Shown: in pieces, positions 1 through 4,775 of the stretch
Layout: every line of letters begins with the position of its first letter
Position numbering within the stretch: position 1 is the stretch's first letter
Source: Granulicella sp. UBA5172
Lineage (GTDB): Bacteria; Acidobacteriota; Terriglobia; Terriglobales; Acidobacteriaceae
Length of the DNA stretch: 5,306 nucleotides
Reading direction: 5' to 3'
Assembly (NCBI GenBank): GCA_002413385.1
Contig: DHWW01000110.1
Location: 7,785-13,090 of the forward strand
Made by a program: the position numbers and the translations under genes
The notes under the pieces: generated by a model
Seen by the model: the letters and a program-made list of their open reading frames with translations, nothing else
What the model was told of the DNA's origin: nothing
Databases searched by the model: none

Positions 1-1
1 T

Positions 2-790
2 CTCCAGCGCGCCGCCGCCATCATGGCCCGACTGCGCGGGCCCGACGGCTGTCCCTGGGACCGCGAGCAGACCTTCGACAGTATCAAGCGCCACACCCTC
101 GAAGAGACCTATGAGGTCTTCGACGCCATCGAACGCCGCGCCTGGCCCGACCTCAAGGACGAACTCGGCGACCTCCTCCTGCAGGTCCTTTTCTACGCAC
201 AGATGGCCGCGGAAGCCGGTTACTTCGACCTCCGCGACGTCGCCGAAAACCTCAACGCCAAGCTTATCCGCCGTCATCCCCATATCTTTCCTCCCAACGA
301 CGGGCCAGCGGCCATCGCTACCGATTCCTCTGCCGTCCTCCGCAACTGGGAACAGATCAAGCTCGAAGAGAAGAAGTCCAGGCCTGCACCCACCTCCATC
401 CTCGACGACATTCCCCGTTCCATGCCCGCGACGCTCGAGGCCACCAAACTAGGCTCAAAGGCTGCGAAAGTAGGCTTCGACTGGCCCGACGCTTCTGGCC
501 TGTTCGCCAAGCTCGCCGAAGAGACCCTCGAACTGCGCGCCGAAATTGATCGTGCCGACTCCGACAAGATCGAAGCCGAATTCGGCGATCTCCTCTTCAC
601 CGCGATGAACCTCGCACGCCATCTCAAGATCGATACAGAGTCAGCACTGCGCCGCAGCAACGCCAAGTTCCGCACCCGCTTTGCCGCCATGGAATGCGCC
701 AGCGGTGGTGCGGCCCAATTGGCAGCGATGCCTCCAGAAGACCTCGAGCGTCTGTGGTCCGACGCCAAGCAAGCGGAGATGAACGATTGA
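2..790 (+). CDS. mazG: Nucleoside triphosphate pyrophosphohydrolase MazG, 5'-truncated by window edge
   Basis: MazG hydrolyses (d)NTPs to NMP and pyrophosphate and acts as a cytosolic house-cleaning enzyme; in E. coli it also affects ppGpp-dependent survival. Numbering from the ATG at 23, the protein has two MazG repeats. The first carries the metal-binding ExxE (E28, E31) followed by ExxD (E47, D50) after the diagnostic GCPWDREQTF near residues 9-18. The second carries E167/E170 and E186/D189. The LDDIPRSMPA linker (about 127-136) and the NAKFRTRF end motif (213-220) also match the family. The ATG at 23 is probably not the true start: the open frame continues to the window edge with residues LQRAAAI, which align with the usual helix before MARLR, so a few N-terminal residues lie outside. 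Both catalytic sets look intact. The gene is followed immediately by a GNAT gene that overlaps its stop codon, indicating co-transcription. Identity is very secure; the start is not visible. Confidence 0.96.
   Translation, partial: LQRAAAIMARLRGPDGCPWDREQTFDSIKRHTLEETYEVFDAIERRAWPDLKDELGDLLLQVLFYAQMAAEAGYFDLRDVAENLNAKLIRRHPHIFPPNDGPAAIATDSSAVLRNWEQIKLEEKKSRPAPTSILDDIPRSMPATLEATKLGSKAAKVGFDWPDASGLFAKLAEETLELRAEIDRADSDKIEAEFGDLLFTAMNLARHLKIDTESALRRSNAKFRTRFAAMECASGGAAQLAAMPPEDLERLWSDAKQAEMND
775..778 (+). promoter_or_regulatory. Ribosome binding site deciding the TTG start of the GNAT gene
   Basis: GGAG lies inside the last codons of mazG, eight bases before the TTG at 787. The TTG shares two bases with the mazG stop TGA (the string ATTGA), an arrangement typical of translational coupling. 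It supports TTG 787 over the in-frame ATG at 694, which would overlap mazG by 97 bases and add an Arg-rich segment unlike the family N-terminus. Confidence 0.65.
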
Positions 791-1566
791 ACGCACCTCA
801 TCAAGTCCCCATCCACATCAAGTCATTCACAGAGCTCGAACAGTTCGACGAATGTGTCGGCCTCGAAGAAGCCGTCTGGGGCTACGACCCCGCCGACATG
901 ATTCCGCGCCGCGTCTTCCTGCTCGCCTCGCGCATCGGCGGCCAGGTTCTCGGAGCCTTCGAAACCGATGCCCCGAATGCCAGGCCCATCGGTTTCGCGA
1001 TGGCTCTCCCCGGCTACCGCAACGGTCACGCCTACCTCCATTCACACATGGTCGGAGTCCTCCCCGAATATCGAAATCGAGGCATCGCCCGCGCCCTCAA
1101 ACTAGCCCAGCGAGACGACGCCCTCGCCCGTGGCATCGACCTCATGGAGTGGACCTTCGATCCCCTCGAAATCAAAAATGCTCACCTCAACATAGCGAAA
1201 CTAGGTGCTGTTGTCCGCCGCTACAAACACAACTTCTACGGCCCTTCCAGCTCTCCACTCCAGGGCGGCCTTCCCACCGACCGCATCTATGCCGAGTGGT
1301 GGCTGCGTTCCAATCGCGTCGAGCGTACCCTGCGCGGCGAGCCTCAATCCTTCGACACCCTCGAGCAAATCGAAGTCCCCGCAGAGATCTACGCATGGAA
1401 GGCCTCACCATCGCACCGCGATATCGCCCGCGATCGCCAATCCCGCAACGCCGCGGCCCTCGAATCCGCCTTTGCCCGAAATCTCTCCGTCCTCGGCTAC
1501 CAGCGCAACGACCGCGGCGACGGCACCTTCCTCCTCGGCCGCTGGGACGAATCCAACGCATACTAA
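787..1566 (+). CDS. COG3375-type GNAT acyltransferase, candidate D-amino acid N-succinyltransferase
   Basis: This is a GCN5-related (GNAT) cytosolic acyltransferase of 259 aa that would move an acyl group from acyl-CoA to an amine. Visible landmarks are the VWGYDP segment (about 30-35), the LHSHMVGV strand (84-91), the acyl-CoA pyrophosphate-binding loop R96-xx-G99-x-A101 inside PEYRNRGIA, a WTFDPL motif (122-127), N131 with the NIAKLG helix (135-140), and LPTDR (162-166) followed by a WW pair. These match the predicted acetyltransferase group COG3375. TTG at 787 is chosen because GGAG sits eight bases upstream and it overlaps the mazG stop; the longer ATG at 694 reads through mazG in another frame. 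The next gene, 40 bases downstream, is an OSBS/NSAR enolase. In the known Geobacillus NSAR pathway a GNAT enzyme N-succinylates D-amino acids, so that role is inferred here from context. Acyl donor and substrate cannot be read from sequence, and acetyl-CoA use is possible. Confidence 0.88.
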   Translation: MNAPHQVPIHIKSFTELEQFDECVGLEEAVWGYDPADMIPRRVFLLASRIGGQVLGAFETDAPNARPIGFAMALPGYRNGHAYLHSHMVGVLPEYRNRGIARALKLAQRDDALARGIDLMEWTFDPLEIKNAHLNIAKLGAVVRRYKHNFYGPSSSPLQGGLPTDRIYAEWWLRSNRVERTLRGEPQSFDTLEQIEVPAEIYAWKASPSHRDIARDRQSRNAAALESAFARNLSVLGYQRNDRGDGTFLLGRWDESNAY

Positions 1567-1606
1567 CGCGCTCAAATCACGAAGCTAAGAGCACGGAGCC
1601 CTCACC

Positions 1607-2734
1607 ATGAAGATCGAAGCTATTCACCTCCGCGAAATCCAAATGCCACTGGCGCATCCATTCGAGACCAGCTTCGGCGTCACCACCGGCCGCCGCATTC
1701 TCCTCATCGAGATCGAAGCCGAAGGCCTCACCGCATGGGGCGAATGCGTCGCCGGCGAGCATCCCTACTACTCCGACGAGCAAGTCGACACCGCCTGGCA
1801 CATCACCGCGACCGAACTCGCACCCCGCCTCGTCAACGCCGAAGTCTCCTCCGGTCGCGACTGTCCTGCGCTCTTCGAGCAGGTCCGCGGCCATCGCATG
1901 GCCAAGGCTGCACTCGAAAACGCCGTATGGGATCTCGATGCCCAGCAACAGGGAATTGCCCTCGCCAAACTCCTCGGCGGCACCCGCGACATCATCCCCT
2001 GTGGCGTCTCCATCGGCATCCAGGCCACGCCGGAAAAGCTGATGGAAACCATCGCCAAAGAACTCGCCGCCGGCTACCAGCGCATCAAGCTCAAATGCAA
2101 ACCTGGCTGGGACTCCACCATCTTTGCGATGGTCCGCGAGTGCTGGCCCAACATCCTCCTCAGCTGCGATGCGAACTCCGCCTACCGTCTCGCTGATGCC
2201 GACCACATAGCCGCGTGGGACCAGTTCAATCTACTCATGATCGAGCAGCCGCTCTGGCACGATGACTTCTATTTCCATGCCAGACTGCAGCATCGTATCA
2301 ACACGAAAATCTGTCTCGACGAGTGTATTCGCAACCGTCGTGATGCCCGCGCAGCTCTCGAACTCGGCAGCGGGAAGATCATCAACATCAAGGCAGGCCG
2401 CGTCGGTGGCTTCACCGAAGCCATCGCCATTCACGACGTAGCCCAGGAGTTCGGCATCCCCGTATGGTGCGGCGGCATGCTCGAAACCGGCATTGGCCGT
2501 GCCCACAACATCGCCATCTCCTCGCTCCCCAACTTCACCCTGCCCGGCGATGTCTCCGCCTCCAAACGCTACTGGACACAGGACATCATCGAGCCCGAAG
2601 TAACTGTCAGCTCCGCCGGCACCATCACCGTGCCGACCGCTCCCGGCAGTGGATTCGCTGTGCAGTCCGACCGCATAGAGCGCATCACCGTCCGTCGCCA
2701 AACCCTGCGACGTGGTGACGCCATCATCAGCTAA
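1607..2734 (+). CDS. menC: OSBS / N-succinylamino acid racemase-family enolase enzyme
   Basis: This 375-aa enolase-superfamily protein belongs to the muconate-cycloisomerase-like subgroup. The family either dehydrates SHCHC to o-succinylbenzoate (MenC step of menaquinone synthesis) or racemises N-succinylamino acids; many members do both. An N-terminal capping domain with the substrate loop HPFETSFG (17-24) is followed by the TIM barrel. The expected catalytic residues are all visible: K161-x-K163 on strand 2, metal ligands D188 (CDAN), E213 (IEQP) and D238 (LDEC), and K262 on strand 6 (NIKAGR). R265, three residues after K262, matches the position of the Arg reported to favour racemase activity in the Amycolatopsis enzyme (R266). 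Length is normal. GGAG at 1595-1598 lies eight bases before the ATG. No other men gene is adjacent, and the partner upstream is a GNAT enzyme, which favours an NSAR role. The symbol menC is given for family membership only; physiological function is unresolved. Confidence 0.9.
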   Translation: MKIEAIHLREIQMPLAHPFETSFGVTTGRRILLIEIEAEGLTAWGECVAGEHPYYSDEQVDTAWHITATELAPRLVNAEVSSGRDCPALFEQVRGHRMAKAALENAVWDLDAQQQGIALAKLLGGTRDIIPCGVSIGIQATPEKLMETIAKELAAGYQRIKLKCKPGWDSTIFAMVRECWPNILLSCDANSAYRLADADHIAAWDQFNLLMIEQPLWHDDFYFHARLQHRINTKICLDECIRNRRDARAALELGSGKIINIKAGRVGGFTEAIAIHDVAQEFGIPVWCGGMLETGIGRAHNIAISSLPNFTLPGDVSASKRYWTQDIIEPEVTVSSAGTITVPTAPGSGFAVQSDRIERITVRRQTLRRGDAIIS

Positions 2735-2765
2735 GTCTCGTGTCACAACAGCCGTCACCACGTCG
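2708..2765. repeat. 13-bp perfect inverted repeat spanning the stop codon of the enolase-family gene
   Basis: CGACGTGGTGACG at 2708-2720 is the exact reverse complement of CGTCACCACGTCG at 2753-2765, with 32 bases between. The stop codon TAA (2732-2734) lies in the loop. Transcribed, it would form a GC-rich 13-bp stem that ends this operon, but no T-run follows (the next bases are GGAAAGATCC), so it is not a standard intrinsic terminator. It could stabilise the 3' end, assist Rho-dependent termination, or bind a protein. A shorter competing pairing (GTGAC 2715-2719 with GTCAC 2742-2746) is also possible. Confidence 0.55.
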
Positions 2766-2902
2766 GGAAAGATCCAAATAACCCATCGCATCCACTGAGT
2801 GTTTGCTTCACTTACAGGTTAGTCGCCAGATTCCTCTCACTCGCTAATGATGTAGTCTCGGCCAGCTTGGTTTATAGTCGGGCTTATTACTCGGGAAACG
2901 TG

Positions 2903-3322
2903 ATGCTCACGCTCCCTCGGCCATGGAGCGGCCTCATACCTATGATTCCAAATGAAGGTGCAACTGTCATTGGGCGCGAAATCAAGTTTCGCGGTGAGAT
3001 CTCAGGTTCGACCGACCTACTGATTGATGGCGAAGTAGATGGAGTCATTCGCCTTACGGCTGCGCGTCTTACGGTGCGTGCCGACGGACGTGTTCGTGCC
3101 ACCATCGCGGCTCAGGACGTCGTCGTTGCCGGCCTCATCGAGGGAGAGATTCGCGCCACGGGGCGCGTAGAGCTTCGTGACGGCGCCGTCGTTCTCGGCG
3201 ACGTCTTTGCTGCTCGCCTTTCCATTGAGGAAGGGGCTACGCTGCGTGGAAGTGTTGATCCCTCCAGAGCCGGTGAGCCGTTCGCCGATTCGCCGAATGC
3301 ATCCCATGGCAGCCGTAGCTGA
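2903..3322 (+). CDS. Bactofilin family (DUF583) polymer-forming cytoskeletal protein
   Basis: Bactofilins form nucleotide-independent filaments at the inner face of the membrane and position cell-wall or polar machinery. Numbered from the ATG at 2903, the 139-aa protein has a short hydrophobic lead (about 1-16, including PRPWSGLIPMIP), then a bactofilin core at about 22-119. The core starts at VIGREIKFRGEISGSTDLLIDG and continues as short repeating strands with regularly spaced Gly and hydrophobic residues, as in the family's right-handed beta-helix. A polar disordered tail of about 20 residues (PSRAGEPFADSPN) follows. The start is uncertain: GGGA at 2893-2896 supports ATG 2903; the GTG at 2900 and TTG at 2867 are in frame, and ATG 2942 would leave 126 aa with all of the core. 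A CGTGA-TGC-TCACG hairpin (2899-2911) covers the chosen start. A weak -10-like TATAGT lies at 2873-2878 without a good -35. The methyltransferase-like gene follows after 27 bases, so the two are probably co-transcribed. Confidence 0.88.
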   Translation: MLTLPRPWSGLIPMIPNEGATVIGREIKFRGEISGSTDLLIDGEVDGVIRLTAARLTVRADGRVRATIAAQDVVVAGLIEGEIRATGRVELRDGAVVLGDVFAARLSIEEGATLRGSVDPSRAGEPFADSPNASHGSRS

Positions 3323-3349
3323 TCCTCGCGTACAGCGGAGTACACCGTC

Positions 3350-3994
3350 ATGTTTGGCATGTTCAAGAAAGAACACGGATCTACCTCGCACACGGCAGGA
3401 AGGCAGCCTCGTCACTCGCGCGGCTGGATAGAGGTTCGCTCCTATCTCCAGAAGACTGAATCTCTGCGCGTTCTCGATTTCGGCTCAACCTCGCCCGCAA
3501 ACATCAACTACCTCACGACACTTGGTCACAGTGTCTACATGGCAAATATCGTCGAGGATGCAACTCGTCCCGAGTGGCTAAAGCCAGCGAAACTCTTCGA
3601 CCCTAAAGACTCTGAGCCCGAGTTTGATATCGATCGCTTCATAGCAGCCAACCTCGATTTCTCCGGCCGCGACTTCGATGTCATTCTGCTCTGGGATACG
3701 GCGAACTTCCTTCCACCCGCGATGGTCCCCGCACTCTTCACCAGGCTTCGCAAAGTCCTGCGCCCCGATGGCAAACTGCTGGCCTTCTTCCATGGCCGCC
3801 TCACAGGACCAGAGACAGCTTTCTCGCGGTTCCAACTTGGTGATGGAGACGAACTGCTGGCTCTCGACAGTGGTAAGTTCCCTGTGCGTCAGGTCTACCA
3901 GACGCGGCAGGTAGAGAAATTTCTCGAGGGTTACAACAGTGTTCGGTTTTTCCTTGGTAAAGATAATGTCAGGGAAGTTATCGCAGTACGATGA
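3350..3994 (+). CDS. Class I SAM methyltransferase-like protein with degenerate motif I
   Basis: The 214-aa protein has a Rossmann methyltransferase pattern. After a basic N-terminus (about 1-30) come strand 1 with motif I (VLDFGSTSPANINYL, 41-55), strand 2 (HSVYMANI, 60-67), strand 4 (DFDVILLWDTANFLPP, 108-123), and the characteristic LRKVLRPDGKLLAFFH (133-148). A C-terminal part follows in which RQVEKFLEGYNSVRFFLGKDNVREVIAVR looks like the usual final strands. Motif I keeps D43 and G45 but lacks the second and third glycines of DxGxGxG, and strand 2 ends in N66 instead of the usual acidic residue that holds the SAM ribose. Catalytic activity is therefore uncertain; it may bind a variant cofactor or act as a scaffold. 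GGAG at 3337-3340 precedes the ATG by nine bases (a second Met lies at 3359). It probably forms an operon with the bactofilin and ends just before a strong terminator. The substrate is unknown; I do not recognise a named family member. Confidence 0.75.
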   Translation: MFGMFKKEHGSTSHTAGRQPRHSRGWIEVRSYLQKTESLRVLDFGSTSPANINYLTTLGHSVYMANIVEDATRPEWLKPAKLFDPKDSEPEFDIDRFIAANLDFSGRDFDVILLWDTANFLPPAMVPALFTRLRKVLRPDGKLLAFFHGRLTGPETAFSRFQLGDGDELLALDSGKFPVRQVYQTRQVEKFLEGYNSVRFFLGKDNVREVIAVR

Positions 3995-4014
3995 ATCTTT
4001 CGTGTCATCCATGT

Positions 4015-4049
4015 AAAAAAGGTAGCTATCTCGGATAGCTACCTTTTTT
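4015..4049. terminator. Bidirectional intrinsic terminator between convergent genes
   Basis: A6-GGTAGCTATC (4015-4030) and GATAGCTACC-T6 (4034-4049) are perfect 16-base complementary arms around a TCG loop. The stem of 10 bp beyond the A/T tract, with six Ts downstream on + and six on - (the As read in reverse), suits termination in both directions. It lies 20 bases after the stop of the methyltransferase-like gene and 33 bases beyond the stop of the convergent AT-hook gene, so it can serve both transcripts. Confidence 0.95.
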
Positions 4050-4082
4050 GTGTCAATCAAAACCAATCGAATAATTTTAATT

Positions 4083-4394
4083 TTATTTCTTTACGGTCGG
4101 TTCTTTTTTTACTGCTACTTTCTTCGCAGCTTTCGGAGCCTCGTTGCGGCGCTCTGCCCAGCGGCGCTTCATAGCCTCGGCAATCCGCTTGCGACCCTCG
4201 GGACTCAGGTTGCGTTTACGCTTCGCAGGCTTGGCTGCGGTTGCCGCCTTTGCTGAGTTAGTGCTCCCCTTGGGGCGTCCACGGCGCGGCTTCGATCCTG
4301 CGTTGCTCTCATCGAGATCAACTAGCACTGCGCGGGCGTGCTGCAGCGAGGCAATCTTCGCGTCGATCTCAGCAACTATTTTACGAATGTCCAT
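4083..4394 (-). CDS. Small basic AT-hook protein, probable nucleoid-associated / histone-like
   Basis: This 103-aa, strongly basic protein is modular. Residues 1-25 (MDIRKIVAEIDAKIASLQHA...) form a likely amphipathic helix or short coiled coil for dimerisation. Residues 35-44 (KPRRGRPKGS) hold a clear AT-hook core RGRP, which binds the minor groove of AT-rich DNA. An Ala/Lys linker follows. Residues 62-83 (NLSPEGRKRIAEAMKRRWAE) form a basic helix loosely like NUMOD3-type or H-NS-associated DNA-binding helices, and the tail (about 86-103) is Lys/Ala-rich like histone H1. AAGGA (complement of 4404-4408) lies nine bases before the ATG, supporting the start. A possible promoter is noted upstream. 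Similar short proteins are common in Acidobacteriota, usually as hypothetical proteins. DNA binding is inferred from composition and the AT-hook; an H-NS-like silencing or compaction role is a guess. The gene is convergent with the bactofilin operon and shares its terminator. Confidence 0.85.
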   Translation of the reverse strand: MDIRKIVAEIDAKIASLQHARAVLVDLDESNAGSKPRRGRPKGSTNSAKAATAAKPAKRKRNLSPEGRKRIAEAMKRRWAERRNEAPKAAKKVAVKKEPTVKK

Positions 4395-4462
4395 TCTATT
4401 TGATCCTTTCCCTTAGTCCCTTATCTTTTAACTATTCTGATTTCTTCAGCAACAGGCTGAAT

Positions 4463-4490
4463 TCTATAGGTCGCATCAACCTACCTGCAA
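4463..4490 (-). promoter_or_regulatory. Possible promoter for the AT-hook gene
   Basis: Read on the - strand, TTGCAG (complement of 4485-4490) and TATAGA (complement of 4463-4468) are separated by 16 bases, about 70 bases before the ATG. Both hexamers are only partial matches to the sigma-70 consensus (3 of 6 and 4 of 6), so this is a weak candidate. Confidence 0.25.
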
Positions 4491-4582
4491 ATAAATCTCC
4501 TCTATTTGTTACAGCAGAGAATCCTATGAACTTATTGAACGTGAATTCACTATCCTGATGACAGGGGATTGAGTGATCCGAG

Positions 4583-4623
4583 GGAACAAGCTGTTCCTGT
4601 GTCAAATAACGGAACATGCTGTC
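4583..4623. repeat. Perfect dyad GGAACA-N3-TGTTCC with an imperfect copy 28 bp away
   Basis: GGAACAAGCTGTTCC at 4583-4597 is a dyad with 6-base arms and a 3-base centre. Starting at 4611, GGAACATGCTGT repeats its first 12 bases with one change, but the second half-site is imperfect (TGTCG instead of TGTTC). The start-to-start spacing is 28 bases. Such an arrangement resembles a pair of operator sites for a dimeric regulator, about 200 bases upstream of the AT-hook gene. The spacing differs from the Gram-positive LexA box, which has four bases between GAAC and GTTC; here there are five. No regulator is identified. Confidence 0.35.
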
Positions 4624-4775
4624 GTGAACCCACTCGTCACTACGCATGCTTTGTTGACAAATCAGGATCATCATCATCCGAAGAATGAGACCAATTTAAA
4701 GTAGCTTCTACTGGGCCGCATGAAGAAATAGCTGACTGCATATTGCATGTAGCCATGCTGGGCATGACTACCGTG

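Larger units (their letters stand above)
4395..4775. other. Intergenic region of 381 bp without a convincing gene
   Basis: This stretch lies between two - strand genes, the start of the AT-hook gene and the end of the nitronate monooxygenase gene, and is visibly less GC-rich than the left half of the window. An 81-codon - strand frame (4432-4677) starts with three ATGs but has no good ribosome site and no recognisable protein pattern, and it does not share the C-ending codon preference of the genes at the left. It holds a possible promoter for the AT-hook gene, a repeated GGAACA-N3-TGT dyad (4583-4623), a short ATC triplet run near 4667-4678, and overlapping small GCATG/CATGC hairpins at 4745-4766 just past the monooxygenase stop. 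Those hairpins lack a T-run and are not a clear terminator. It could be regulatory DNA or a decayed gene. Confidence 0.5.

Noticed and set aside
274..816. 180-codon - strand frame opposite mazG
   Set aside because: Antisense shadow rich in Ser/Arg/Ala without a recognisable motif; mazG on + is unambiguous.
852..1610. 252-codon + strand frame overlapping the GNAT gene
   Set aside because: Arg/Pro/Ser-rich out-of-frame translation of a C-rich gene; the GNAT frame has clear motifs.
1577..2206. Long open frame of 209 codons on the - strand inside the enolase-family gene
   Set aside because: It is antisense to a gene with all catalytic residues of its family; GC-rich, C-ending codons on + remove stops on -, and the translation has a low-complexity Gly/Asp/Glu/Ala character with no family pattern.
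2231..2791. 186-codon - strand frame opposite the end of the enolase-family gene
   Set aside because: Antisense shadow; no motif, and it crosses the inverted repeat and spacer without its own ribosome site.
3288..3303. Tandem TTCGCCGA repeat near the end of the bactofilin gene
   Set aside because: Two copies of 8 bases inside a polar coding tail; most likely simple codon coincidence.
3578..4066. 162-codon - strand frame opposite the methyltransferase-like gene
   Set aside because: It would begin inside the bidirectional terminator region and end within the opposite gene; no family pattern was recognised, and the + frame has the Rossmann motifs.
4584..4596. LexA (SOS) box of the GAAC-N4-GTTC type
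   Set aside because: The half-sites are five bases apart rather than four, and no SOS gene is adjacent.
4432..4677. 81-codon - strand frame beginning ATGATGATG in the spacer
   Set aside because: There is no Shine-Dalgarno-like sequence at a suitable distance, no recognisable protein pattern, and it contains the possible promoter of the next gene. It could be a decayed gene, but it is not supported as a CDS.
4745..4766. Terminator for the nitronate monooxygenase gene
   Set aside because: The overlapping CATGC/GCATG hairpins have stems of only about 5 bp and are not followed by a T-run on the - strand.
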